From: Strongylocentrotus purpuratus
Lineage: Eukaryota; Echinodermata; Echinoidea; Camarodonta; Strongylocentrotidae
Direction: 5' to 3'
Length of the DNA stretch: 64,000 nucleotides
Assembly: GCF_000002235.5 (NCBI RefSeq)
Contig: NW_022145596.1
Location: 3,716,352-3,780,351 of the forward strand
Part shown: piece by piece, positions 36,601 through 48,100 of the stretch
Numbering within the stretch: the stretch's first letter is position 1
How the letters are laid out: each line of letters starts with the position of its first letter
Notes under the pieces: generated by a model
Databases searched by the model: none
Told to the model about the DNA's origin: nothing
Seen by the model: only the letters and a program-made list of their open reading frames with translations
Translations under genes and position numbers: made by a program

Positions 36601-38052
36601 TTTAAAATTTGAATTGTATACTTCCAATTATTTCAGGAAGATTAACCAGCTCTCCTGAAACTATACAATTTCAAATGATTCATATGTCGAGAGTTCAGTG
36701 AAACAAGGACGTAACTCTATATTTTGCCAAAATGAGTATTTGATATAGTAAGTAAGTAAAGTTTATTTAACCATAAAATGAAACATGTACATACAAATGA
36801 GTAACATAGTAAACATAATACGGTAAAGGACACCCTTAGAAGCAAATTGCTTGTGGTGGGGCCTTAAAAAGAAAAACAAACTACACATAAATTATACAGT
36901 TTAAAAACTTTAAAATAACATGATACAAACCCACAAGCACGCTCACACATATACATACACATATACATTCAAAATATCCTCCTCTGCTCAAACTTGTTTA
37001 CATAAATCATTAAATAATAACTGTGTACATCGTACTTTAAATCGAGATAGAGTTGTACTTTCCTTAATATCATTACTCAAATTATTCCATTCCTTAATGC
37101 CATTTTAATAGAAAGAATTTTGTGCATTTGTCGTACGAACTTTAAATAAATGTAAATGATTTTTCTGACGAGTAGAATACGAGTGAATATCACTATTAAT
37201 AACAAAGTTTATATTAGGAATTTCTGGCAATAGGCGATTTTGAAATTTAAACATAAATATGCGAGTATTAAATTGAATCAATTCAAAAATTGGGACTACG
37301 TGTGTTTTAACAAAATGTTCAGAAAAATGTGGGCTTTCCAGGAAACACAAAGACTTAACTCCACCCAACACCCCATTGAAATCAATGGCTAGTGAAATAT
37401 AGACTTAACTCCTTAAGGCTCAAGTGCTCAGTGACACATAAACCACTTTTTCTCAAAATGGCCAAAATGGAGTTACGTCTTTGTGTCACTGGCACCTCAA
37501 TATGATAAGCATAGCTAAGGTAAAGTTTGAAATCAACTAACCACCGTTTCTTGTTTCTGCTCCAACCAGTGTGGCCTTCAGCTGGGTAACCTCCTGTCTC
37601 AGAAGACTATTCTCCTCAGCCAAGCGTTGCTCCTCACGACCCACTAAAGGATAGAGACACAGCCATGAAAGTCAAGTTACCACAGTGTTAAATGAGATAT
37701 TGTTTAGTATGTTAAAAGCCAGGACTTTGGCTGAATTGAAGGACTCTGTAAAGGTGGTAAGCAAATGTGATAATCTGGATACAAATGTATATTTCAGTAA
37801 AAGAAATTAGTACTTTAAAAAATTTAAAACTTAACGGTCAGATGTGAATGCATTGTGATTTTGGAATATGCTAACTCTAACTGAGTAGGTTTACTCTTAT
37901 TCCAATTGGTACAGCTTGAGATATGGAGAAATTGAGAACCTACCAATTGTCCTGCGGAGTTGCCCAACCTGTTGCTGGAGTCTCAAGATGATTTCATCTG
38001 CCAGCTGAGCTCGTTGCTCCAGACGCTGGACTACTCCACTAGTTGCCGACAT
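33618..38052 (-). CDS. AIMP1: AIMP1 (p43, EMAP-II precursor), multi-tRNA-synthetase complex scaffold
   Basis: Non-catalytic tRNA-binding subunit of the multisynthetase complex; in vertebrates its C-terminal part can be released as the cytokine EMAP-II. Six coding exons on the minus strand: 38052-37944, 37643-37542, 37_-phase-correct 36330-36166, 35745-35531, 35032-34864, 33790-33618. They join in frame to 310 aa, against 312 in human. Residues 1-70 form a leucine-rich heptad region ([33 protein letters not shown]), the known coiled coil that binds arginyl-tRNA synthetase. Next comes a Lys/Ala/Pro/Gln-rich linker, then the OB-fold tRNA-binding domain from [13 protein letters not shown] (about residue 145) to the end. 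The C-terminus [16 protein letters not shown]...MANSGIK is nearly the vertebrate sequence. The 37643-37542 exon uses a GT-TAGT donor, slightly weak. Start chosen as the first [12 protein letters not shown]. Confidence 0.96.
34201..34272 (-). pseudogene. Relic duplicate of AIMP1 penultimate exon, copy 1
   Basis: On the minus strand this reads CTTGCCCCGCCCTTGTATGC, ACTGCCAGGGGATAGACAGC and TGTGAGGGCTATTAAAGTAA. It aligns with the 3' end of the real exon (34864-34940: CCGCCCTCGGATGCAGTGCC, AGGGGACAGGG, TGTGAGGGCTATGAAAGTGA). It covers the exon end plus the donor region, has drifted, and no longer keeps a usable donor (GTAATT). It is most likely a tandem exon duplication within the last intron. 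Confidence 0.7.
34360..34432 (-). pseudogene. Relic duplicate of AIMP1 penultimate exon, copy 2
   Basis: Minus strand reads GCTCCTTGCCCCACGCCCAG, GTGCTGTTCCAGGGAACAGA and ATGAGGGCTATGAAAGTAAT, again aligning to the end of the 34864-35032 exon. It shares the flanking AAGTAATTTTTGTC-type sequence with copy 1. The two relics are therefore closer to each other than to the exon, suggesting one duplication of the exon end followed by another of the relic. Confidence 0.7.
34648..34773 (+). repeat. Dispersed repeat, copy 2 (partner at 6593-6715)
   Basis: Inverted relative to copy 1 and close over about 120 bp, including CCAGAACCTTGCAGTACACA. It sits in the last AIMP1 intron. Class unknown. Confidence 0.75.
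36697..37487. mobile_element. Inverted-repeat element interrupted by a LINE
   Basis: Left end CAGTGAAACAAGGACGTAAC, then TCTATATTTTGCCAAAATGAG. The right end, reverse-complemented, reads CAGTGACACAAAGACGTAAC, then TCCATTTTGGCCATTTTGAG. Extra copies of an ACAAAGACTTAACTCC-like word occur inside near 37347 and 37400. Most of the interior is the CR1-like LINE below, so this appears to be a small MITE into which the LINE inserted. Confidence 0.6.
36745..37370 (-). mobile_element. LINE 3' fragment (CR1-like), antisense to plus strand
   Basis: Minus strand encodes [20 protein letters not shown], then [20 protein letters not shown], then [20 protein letters not shown]. This is the typical C-terminal end of CR1-type reverse transcriptases. 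The copy is 5'-truncated and ends in a short ACTT-repeat tail (36747-36760). It lies in the AIMP1 intron between coding exons 2 and 3, in the same orientation as the gene. Confidence 0.8.
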
Positions 38053-38811
38053 GACTCCTGACCTAATCAAGCTTCTAGCAACAAACCTATCAGAAAGAAT
38101 CATACAAACTTTAAAAGAGAAGTCCATCAAGGTATTGACTTACTTTCAATAAAAGCATAGAATACAAGATACAGTCCAGTAAAAGATTAAGTAACCGTTA
38201 TTAGAACATGTAATACTAAGCATTCATCATCTTATTCAAGTTAATGACAAATTTCTCAACTAGGTAGGCCTACACTTATTGAAAAAATTCTGCTAACGTG
38301 CATCTATTAATTTATACTTGGAGTTGAAGTTACATTACCTTTTTCTTTATTTTATTCTTTTCAAACAACTTTGCAAGCAAGAGGATGGAGATGAATTGCT
38401 AGAATACAAGAACTTTCTTTTACTTTTTAAAGAAAGTCAAACTGAAAATTTACCTTTTTTTCTTCATTTTTCTCCAATTTATTTATCCCAGAAAACCTTG
38501 TTATTGACACAAAAGTTGAGTGTATATGCATTGAACCAAATAAGGCACGAGTGGTGGTTATATTTGATTTTTTTTCTCTCACAAGAACAGGGAGAAGAAG
38601 AAAAAAAACTAATTAAGGGCTCGATCTGGTTAAAACACAACAAAACTCAAATTCACAGAAAGAAAAAAAATAATGAAATTTAAAACTGCAGAAATTGCAG
38701 CACATTATAAATATAAATGAACAGAAAAAGCTCTTTTGAACAATAATTTATTTTGAGACTTTTCAAAGGAGTGTACGGAGCCCCGGAAGTGACATGGAGA
38801 ATTTTTTTTTT

Positions 38812-39942
38812 TCTCGTTTTCCTGAGATAAATTCTCGTTTTCCTGAGATAATTTTTCGTTTTCCTGAGATAATTTTTCGTTTTCCTGAGATAAATTCTCG
38901 TTTTCCTGAGATAATTTTTCGTTTTCCTGAGATAATTTTTCGTTTTCCTGAGATAAATTCTCGTTTTCCTGAGATAATTTTTCGTTTTCCTGAGATAATT
39001 CCCGTTTTCCTGAGATAATTTTTCGTTTTCCTGAGATAATTTTTCGTTTTCCTGAGATAAATTCTCGTTTTCCTGAGATAAATTCTCGTTTTCCTGAGAT
39101 ATTTTTTCGTTTTCCTGAGATAATTTTTCGTTTTCCTGAGATAAATTCTCGTTTTCCTGAGATAATTTTTCGTTTTCCTGAGATAACTCCCGTTTTCCTG
39201 AGATAAATTCTCGTTTTCCTGAGATAAATTCTCGTTTTCCTGAGATAATTTTTCGTTTTCCTGAGATAAATTCTCGTTTTCCTGAGATAATTTTTCGTTT
39301 TCCTGAGATAATTCCCGTTTTCCTGAGATAAATTCTCGTTTTCCTGAGATAATTTTTCGTTTTCCTGAGATAACTCCCGTTTTCCTGAGATAAATTCTCG
39401 TTTTCCTGAGATAATTTTTCGTTTTCCTGAGATAAATTCTCGTTTTCCTGAGATAATTTTTCGTTTTCCTGAGATAACTCCCGTTTTCCTGAGATAAATT
39501 CTCGTTTTCCTGAGATAATATTTCGTTTTCCTGAGATAATTCTCGTTTTCCTGAGATAAATTCTCGTTTTCCTGAGATAATTTTTCGTTTTCCTGAGATA
39601 AATTCTCGTTTTCCTGAGATAATATTTCGTTTTCCTGAGATAATTCCCGTTTTCCTGAGATAAATTCTCGTTTTCCTGAGATAATTTTTCGTTTTCCTGA
39701 GATAAATTCTCGTTTTCCTGAGATAATATTTCGTTTTCCTGAGATAATTCCCGTTTTCCTGAGATAAATTCTCGTTTTCCTGAGATAAATTCTCGTTTTC
39801 CTGAGATAAATTCTCGTTTTCCTGAGATAATATTTCGTTTTCCTGAGATAAATTCTCGTTTTCCTGAGATAATATTTCGTTTTCCTGAGATAAATTCTCG
39901 TTTTCCTGAGATAATATTTCGTTTTCCTGAGATAATTTCCGT
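38812..39942. repeat. Tandem array in left arm of the foldback element
   Basis: Core TTTTCCTGAGATAA plus a variable 6-7 bp tail (ATTCTCG, TTTTTCG, TTCCCG, CTCCCG or TATTTCG). The mixture of 20- and 21-bp units shifts frame, and every frame of the unit lacks stops on the minus strand, giving a spurious 446-codon frame. Confidence 0.97.
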
Positions 39943-40177
39943 TGTAAAATGAACAGTTAAAATGAATTGAAAAAATACAATTTTCTTCTAATTTTATAAC
40001 GTTTTGGCATCTGAATGCCCCCCCCCCCCCTGAGTACGATGTCATATATATTTACTGTAAATTGCGAGCGAGCGAAGAGCGCAATTAACAAATAAAAGAC
40101 ACTAGTCTTACTCGTACAAATTTAGGTACAATACCAATTTGGATGATAAATCTATCTTGATTCAAGAACACTTTATT

Positions 40178-40269
40178 AACAGACTGCCCGATTACAATAG
40201 GGGACAGCCCACGAGGCCGACGGCCGTCAGCCTCGTGGGCTGTCCCCTATTGTAATCGGGCAGTCTGTT
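40178..40269. repeat. Perfect hairpin at the core of the foldback element
   Basis: Stem of about 40 bp, beginning AACAGACTGCCCGATTACAA and reading on into GGGGACAGCCCACGAGGC, around a loop CGACGGCCGTCA. GC-rich compared with the arms. Confidence 0.92.
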
Positions 40270-40391
40270 CGCTCGCAATTTACAGTAAATATATATGACA
40301 TCGTACTCAGGGGGGGGGGGGCATTCAGATGCCAAAACGTTATAAAATTAGAAGAAAATTGTATTTTTTCAATTCATTTTAACTGTTCATT

Positions 40392-41749
40392 GAAATATTA
40401 TCTCAGGAAAACGAGAATTTATCTCAGGAAAACGAAATATTATCTCAGGAAAACGAGAATTTATCTCAGGAAAACGAAAAATTATCTCAGGAAAACGAGA
40501 ATTTATCTCAGGAAAACAAGAATTTATCTCAGGAAAACGGGAGTTATCTCAGGAAAACGAAAAATTATCTCAGGAAAACGAGAATTTATCTCAGGAAAAC
40601 GAAAAATTATCTCAGGAAAACGAGAATTTATCTCAGGAAAACGAGAATTTATCTCAGGAAAACGGGAGTTATCTCAGGAAAACGAAAAATTATCTCAGGA
40701 AAACGAGAATTTATCTCAGGAAAACGAAAAATTATCTCAGGAAAACGAGAATTTATCTCAGGAAAACGAAAAATTATCTCAGGAAAACGAGAATTTATCT
40801 CAGGAAAACGAAAAATTATCTCAGGAAAACGAAAAATTATCTCAGGAAAACGAGAATTTATCTCAGGAAAACGGGAGTTATCTCAGGAAAACGAAAAATT
40901 ATCTCAGGAAAACGAGAATTTATCTCAGGAAAACGAAAAATTATCTCAGGAAAACGAAAAATTATCTCAGGAAAACGAGAATTTATCTCAGGAAAACGGG
41001 AGTTATCTCAGGAAAACGAAAAATTATCTCAGGAAAACGAGAATTTATCTCAGGAAAACGGGAGTTATCTCAGGAAAACGAAAAATTATCTCAGGAAAAC
41101 GAGAATTTATCTCAGGAAAACGAGAATTTATCTCAGGAAAACGGGAGTTATCTCAGGAAAACGAAAAATTATCTCAGGAAAACGAGAATTTATCTCAGGA
41201 AAACGAAAAATTATCTCAGGAAAACGAAAAATTATCTCAGGAAAACGAGAATTTATCTCAGGAAAACGGGAGTTATCTCAGGAAAACGAGAATTTATCTC
41301 AGGAAAACGGGAGTTATCTCAGGAAAACGAAAAATTATCTCAGGAAAACGAAAAATTATCTCAGGAAAACGAGAATTTATCTCAGGAAAACGGGAGTTAT
41401 CTCAGGAAAACGAAAAATTATCTCAGGAAAACGAGAATTTATCTCAGGAAAACGAGAATTTATCTCAGGAAAACGGGAGTTATCTCAGGAAAACGAAAAA
41501 TTATCTCAGGAAAACGAGAATTTATCTCAGGAAAACGAAAAATTATCTCAGGAAAACGAGAATTTATCTCAGGAAAACGAGAATTTATCTCAGGAAAACG
41601 GGAGTTATCTCAGGAAAACGAAAAATTATCTCAGGAAAACGAGAATTTATCTCAGGAAAACGAAAAATTATCTCAGGAAAACGAGAATTTATCTCAGGAA
41701 AACGAAAAATTATCTCAGGAAAACGAGAATTTATCTCAGGAAAACGAGA
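40392..41749. repeat. Tandem array in right arm of the foldback element
   Basis: Inverted counterpart of the left array but about 230 bp longer. Only the innermost units follow the same order of variants as the left arm; further out the order differs, so the arms have gained and lost units independently. A 474-codon frame across it is a repeat artefact. Confidence 0.97.
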
Positions 41750-42529
41750 AAAAAAAAAATTTCTCCATGTCACTTCCGGGGCTCCGTAGGAGTGTCAAAA
41801 CAATATCGTTTTGAAAAATTGAAGAACTAAAAGTAAAAGTAGATCTAATCAAAAAGTAAAAGTAATTAAAAACATTTGGCACAGCGTGCATTGATAGCAG
41901 CATAAAAGCTAGCATATGGGACTGTAGATTACTGTCGTGACTCCAGACTGCACTGTAGCTGTCGAGTAATCTGTTTCTCATTTGGACGAAAATGTATCCC
42001 TGTTTTCTATACCAATACAACAAATCTACTTCGTAGCCAATGATGAGACTAAAAATCTTGAAAAATGAATGTCAAACGTTCAATAGACTATTTCAAATTT
42101 TCAATAAATAATACTCACATGTGAAATTTTAGTCGATCTCACGTATGGTACCTTTAAAGTTCAAGGTATTCATAAAAAGGAAAAATATTGTTTGTTTCAT
42201 GAATTGGGAAAATGTCAATTCGATTAGTCCCCCACCATTTTATATTCTACTTACATCTTGTTTTGTTTTCCTACTACATGTACTACTCTCCTTCATATTG
42301 TTTATCCTATTCTCACTTCTCCTATTCCATCTGATCTCCGACCCTTTTCAATCTTTATTTCGTTCTTCTTCCTCCTCCTTCTTCCGGCCCCCACTTTTTT
42401 TCTCCCTTTTCCTTCTTCTCTTTTTCATCATCATTTAAGCAATATTTTTTAAATATGAGTCTGTGAAATGAAATTGTAACAGTGAACTATTTCATCTCAC
42501 AAGTACACAAGCTGCCCCCCCCCCCATTT

Positions 42530-42562
42530 CTTCTTTTCTCTCTCTCTCTCTCTCTCTCTCCT
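42530..42562. repeat. (CT)n microsatellite
   Basis: Short pure CT run after a C-run at about 42515. No gene is seen in 41800-42900. Confidence 0.9.
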
Positions 42563-42938
42563 TCTCTTTCTCCCCCATCCCAAAAGCAGCAAAAACATAC
42601 AAACCTAACAAACTTCCACATTTTCACTATTTTAGAATAGTTTCCTAACATTTTAAAATTTAGTCAACATATCCCCTTGATTTTAGCATTTACATTTGTC
42701 ACTATTATTTCTGTGTTTATCTTTTGTCATATCTTTCCCTCACTGTTGTAAATGCATACCACAGCCACTAGAGAAAATGCAACAAATCTGAGTCAGATCT
42801 TCCCCATACCACAAAAAAATGTGGTTAAATATATTAGTCTGCATGAAAATTGTAACATTGACTATAAGTATCTATAGAAATACTATGGGAAATAAAATCA
42901 CAAGACAGACAACGATTAAAATGGATTTTTAAAACACT

Positions 42939-42944
42939 TTTATT
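42939..42944 (-). terminator. Candidate poly(A) signal of SLX4
   Basis: AATAAA on the minus strand within GTTGCAATAAAAGTGTT, 2.2 kb downstream of the SLX4 stop. Closer AATAAA motifs exist (for example 44529-44534), so the true end is uncertain. The DNA between carries no exon-like frame. Confidence 0.35.
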
Positions 42945-43064
42945 GCAACAGAGACCCCTTTCTCTCTTGAAAGAAATGTTTGTAACATACAATTAATGAG
43001 ACAAATGAATACATGAAAAGGTTTGTGAGGATAGTCTTACTTCAAATCATTGGGTCATCGCTTC

Positions 43065-43280
43065 GGGTCAGGTCATCACGTTACCCGACCTTTTGTGAAA
43101 ACATGCCCCTTTATTCACGAAATTTCGTGGGCAATGTTTGTGAAATAAACTCCTCTCATCTACAACTTGTTTGGTCTAATTTATCTGACACGTTGTGAAA
43201 ACCCACAGCAAAATTAAGCTACAAAAGGTCGTGTTCTCAAGCGTTTTCGCGAAAGGTCGTGTAACGCGACCATCTGACCG
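43065..43280. mobile_element. Small MITE with GGTCAG... ends
   Basis: Left end GGGTCAGGTCATCACGTTAC, then CCGACCTTT. The right end, reverse-complemented, reads CGGTCAGATGGTCGCGTTAC, then ACGACCTTT. About 216 bp, no coding capacity, with internal repetition of TGTGAAAA and ACCTTTTGT words. It lies in the probable 3' UTR of SLX4. Confidence 0.65.
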
Positions 43281-43566
43281 GACATGATAACCCCCGATTC
43301 AAAATAAGCCGTGTGGATCATACATTCCCTGTTTATGGAATGAATCTTTGAGTTTGGTGATAATTGATTCAAAAACTTTCTATCACAAACATGCTTCATT
43401 CCTATTCTTCGCAGTTCTCAACCATAGGCCTCCCAATGTTTTGACATTTTAAGGTAAGAAGCAGTAATATATTTGAAACATCAAAATACTATTTAAAGTT
43501 TTTCATATAAATACTATTACTTTTTCTTTACAGAGCAAGCCTTGGGCAGAAATAAGCACAACTAAG

Positions 43567-43627
43567 CTTGGCAAAACAAGAACATAAATATAATATTTGG
43601 CAAAACAAGAACATAAATATAATATTT
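43567..43627. repeat. Two-copy tandem repeat
   Basis: GGCAAAACAAGAACATAAAT plus ATAATATTT occurs twice in direct succession. Confidence 0.85.
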
Positions 43628-45187
43628 ATCTTATATTAGGACACTTGTGAAGCGAGATCAAGAATATTCTTATCTTCAAGATACATACAAAATTGCACAT
43701 CGATCAAACTATCAACGATCAACTATTGATCAAATAAGGAGTAAATTTTCTGTATGCTTGAAGGGTACCATCTTTAGCTTCATTTACAACACAGTTAGAA
43801 CTAGGACCTCTATTCTTGAAAGCTACCCCATTTAAGGCCAGGTTCAAACCACACCTAGACAGATTTTGATGGTCCATTGATTTATGGTGTGCAACCATCA
43901 GTCTCTTCGTCCTCCGTTAATTGTCATAATTTTGTGACAAAAAAACACCACCAAACAAACAAACTTGTCATTGTGAAATTACTTTCTCAATAATCATTTT
44001 ATGACCAAATTAATTTTACTTATCAGTTTTGTTTCATAATAACAGTAATTTATATGGAATCAAATGGTTGACACTTGGTATTCCATAAATAAGTGAACAA
44101 ACCACAACTAAGTTATAAGCAAGGTTTAAATTCTAAAAGCCACTTCCAAGAATAGACAATAATTTAATTACTAGACAGAAAGGTAGCATGTCATGCAGTT
44201 GTAGTTAATTTCTTTATATATAAAAGGGGGGGCAGGCTTCACTCTGCACCATGCCATTTGCTGTATATAGGCCCTACTGTTCAATCAGTACTATACACCA
44301 GTAAACCAAGAATACTGCATGATCAACATAAAATCACTGCATTGCATTATTCATGTTTATTGCACATATTTGAGATAACCTGATACTTGATTGAAAACAA
44401 TAAGATTTATGATTTATCTGGATAAGTGAGATCGTAATACCTGAGTGATGAGCAAAAAAAAACACAAAGAAATCTAGACAGTACTCTAATCAAATTACTC
44501 CAGCGTGTAAATGCGAGCAATTGAGCTTTTTATTAAGTATAATTTCCATCAAAATATCATGAATGTGATCAAATATTCTGATTCAATAAACCCATCAAGT
44601 AATTGATAAACAATGCTGACTCAAAATTTTATTCCATAACCAAAATACACAATAGCTTTTAAAGCCATATACATTAACAAACCCAAATTCATAGGTCTTA
44701 TTCTATGAATTACATGCAGCATTATGTTAACACATAGTCATGATATAAATCTCTTTTGTTTTCCATTACTTTTGTAATTCCAATTTCCAATTCCAATGGA
44801 AATCATGTAAACAGTTTTCAGGAAGTTGTGAATACCAACAAATTAAAGGGAACACAATGTGAAATGAACTTGAAAACAACATCTTTCTTCACAATCAGAA
44901 GAAAAATTACCAAGTTTTCAAGTTACATCACCAATCAGATGAACCTCTTCAGTGATTTTTAAGGATCACAGTATATTTTGCTCTCACTGTGACACCAGCC
45001 ATTACTGCGCTTTCATCTGACCTCAAGGGTGAGTTTTACGCCTTCTCTGTGTCTTGAGAATGGAACCCAATTCCACTCTCAAAATTATCTCGGATCCCAC
45101 ACAGAACCAATCTGCATAAGATCTTTGTCAAAGTAGGCTAAAATGGTTTTGTTCTGCTTGATGAACGAGTAGAGTGAAGGACTTTGG

Positions 45188-48100
45188 TTATCTCTTGGTC
45201 TTGGTCTTGGTCTTGGTATTCTTTGGTTTGCGCTGTCGACTGCCTCCTTGGCCTCGAAAGGTGATACACTGGAGACAAAATAAGAGAATAATGGCATAGA
45301 AAATCATTTCTCAGCCCTATAATTGATAAAATGCAATATTTCTAGTTGATATCTCAAGTATGGTTAAAATGTTTTTGTTCAGCTCTTACACTAAAAAATG
45401 TGGGAGCAAAAAGAAATTAACTGTTCAAATTACAAAGACTGAAAGACAAAAGACAGAAAGAGAGAGAAAGAGAGACAATCGTTCGTTCGTTTGTGTCTCC
45501 TTAGATCAAGATTAAATCTTGATCTTCGGAGTAGTTGCTACAACCGGCCGTGTCAGACACGTTGCAATACATAATGCTTATGGTGAGGTACATCATACAG
45601 AGTAACGTAACTTGAGATAGAGGAACATTAATATTTTTGAAGAATAAAAATCACAATGAAAATAATAAGTTTGAATCGAACTAGTGACCCATTTGATTTC
45701 AATAATATGCTTTTAGTTTAATTCAATAACATTAATATGGTAAGTCATACAGTTGTGAAAACTCTTTTTAGTGGCTAATGTCAAATATGAATAATCAATA
45801 ATCCTTGATTTTATACTCTTCTGTTGTATATGAGGGACAGACACAATGTCAAGTATAGCACAAAGACCTGGTTATTTGTACTATAACACACTGTAAACAC
45901 ACATTTTTTATTTCATGATGGAGAAGTGTGTGTTTTGACACTTAACGAACATAAAGCCTTCTGTCTTGCCCTAAGATTTAACAAAAAATATTCATTAAAT
46001 AGCACTAACTGCATGAATATTTATTCTTTATAATATTTTCCAACATAAGTCTTAGAAAATTTATGAAATATTGCTCATAAACTTCTTTAAATCAATGATC
46101 CAGATACATAACGTCTTGGTATACTTCTACAATCATCATTAGACTACTGAAAAAATAAGTACAAGTAATGTCCATTCATATGACATGACTTACTTGATGA
46201 TCTAGAAACTCCACAAGCTTGACTTTAGAACACTGTACTTTTGCTTCTTTCAGTTCTTTGTAAAACTCTTCCAGATTCAACGCCTGAAAAAAATAATAAC
46301 CTAATTTATTCATGGCAACCTTTTAATTGTGATAATGCTAAAATGTGGGACACATCATCAGGGCCCGAAATCTCTGTACCCGCATCCTTGAGGGTCAAAC
46401 CAATGAGATAAGGTCAAGAGGAAGGCAAAGCAGGAGATGGACAGATGATATCAAACAGTGGACAGGGAGATCCCTTGCAGAATGCACAGAAGCAGAGAAA
46501 CAGAGAGAGAGAGAGAGAGAGAGAGGTGGCAGTGGAGAGAATTAGTGAATGAATCCATGACCCTCGACCCTCAGTTGTGAGGATGGGAGAACAACGAATG
46601 CTATAATATATTTTTTTTTAAAGCCTACACCCAATTCCAATAAAATGTATGTTAATGTTAAAGACTACAAATAAATATCTGCCGCACAAACTTTAAATAA
46701 AAATGTATAATTGCTCAGTAAACACTACAAGAAATTGGGAAATAAAACTGGAAGAGGCACAAGACTAACAATAAAAACTTGCCTTATATTCTGCATAAAA
46801 TGTAATCATGCTCTTAGGGTAGTACATCATTTTCAAAAGATTATATTCTCCTAATCTAGCATTCTTATGAGGGCATCATCATTTCATCTCTTCATGAACT
46901 AACAAATCAACTGAAAAGGAACAAAATGTTCTTGACATAGCAATGTTTGTGCTTACCTCATAGTGGAGGATCTTCTGATGTAGCTCCTTATTCCTCATGA
47001 TATATCTCTTTACCTCGGTGGACATATCTTGTTCCTGATGTGTCACACAGAAAAAAAGTACATATTATATTAACTATAGGTCTGGGCCCCGTCTTACAAA
47101 GAGTTACGATTGAACCAAATAAATCGCAAGTCCTCCAATCAATCGCAAGTTTGCAGTCTCCTATCCTATTTCAATTGCAAATAAGTAGTGAGTGATATAA
47201 AACTCTTTGTAAGACGGGGCCTTGATCTACTTAAGAAATGACCAAAAAATGAAGACATGTCAATTATAATTACCCTCAGTGGTAGTGGTTGGCAGCTTTT
47301 TCCTAATTTTTACATCATATTATTCTTTCACAGGAGTTAAATCCCATTAAAATGGAGGTGGGCTCTGCTATCTTACCTCTGTCAAGATATTTATTGTAAC
47401 AGTTTCATAATAATTGTGAAAAACAAGTGAAAATCTTAGAGTCCTGTTAGAGCACTGCGCAAAACTTTCTTATGCATGATAATGAATTTAAAATGTAATA
47501 TATATATACCAGTATTGCATTCAATTAAAATCAGAAGAATTCACACCTGTTGTGTTTCCATGACATCGTCATCTTCATCTTCCATGTCCTCATAGTAAAT
47601 GCTTTCTCCAAAGTCACTCTTATTACTGTAAACATGAATACATGAAACATGAATATTAAATTATTGAACAAACATTACTAATATATCTTGTAATAAATCA
47701 TCTTGGTGTTATTCTCTGGTTAAAAAAAAAACAGATACAGAATAAATATTGCAAATCATGACAATTACATTTGGAGATAATGTGCTACCCTTAAGTATAT
47801 GTATAACATCTATCCCTATTCTAACAATGTCATTCATCTATTCATCTATACAAGATATAGCATACCCGTAGACATATAATCTTTGCAAGGTAAAAAAACG
47901 ACATAAATGCCGGTAACAAATCTGAAACTTATGCCCATTTTTCTCCTTGAAATATAGCAAATTATAATTTCCATATCAGTTGAACTTTGATATGATCAAT
48001 TTTTGCATTCTTTTAGTTTAAAAAACAATCTTGTAAATCTGATTTCAATTCGACTAACTTGTCATCAGTGACAAATGACAGTTTTTTGTTATAAGCTAGT

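Larger units (their letters stand above)
38775..41787. mobile_element. Foldback transposon (TU-like) with arms of 20-21 bp tandem repeats
   Basis: A 3013-bp element flanked by an identical 8-bp duplication AGGAGTGT (38767-38774 and 41788-41795). Ends are inverted: ACGGAGCCCCGGAAGTGACA on the left and its complement on the right. Each arm has an outer domain of tandem 20-21 bp units with the core TTTTCCTGAGATAA (left array 38812-39942, about 54 units; right array 40392-41749, about 65 units). The inner unique domain is about 125 bp (39943-40075 and 40268-40391). The core of about 190 bp contains a strong hairpin. No transposase is present. The architecture and 8-bp duplication match what I know of the TU elements of sea urchins. 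It lies between AIMP1 and the SLX4 3' end. Confidence 0.93.

Noticed and set aside
38705-40045. 446-codon open frame on the minus strand (ISGKRE/LSQENE repeats)
   Set aside because: It is read from the 20-21 bp tandem array of the foldback element. The unit lacks stops in every frame, and 20-bp units shift frame repeatedly.
38812-41749. CRISPR-like array of short regular repeats
   Set aside because: Units are contiguous with no unique spacers, and the whole is bracketed by TIRs and a target duplication in a metazoan genome.
40390-41814. 474-codon open frame on the plus strand (LSQENENLSQENE repeats, coiled-coil-like)
   Set aside because: Same repeat array in the other arm; no start context, splice structure or non-repeat sequence.
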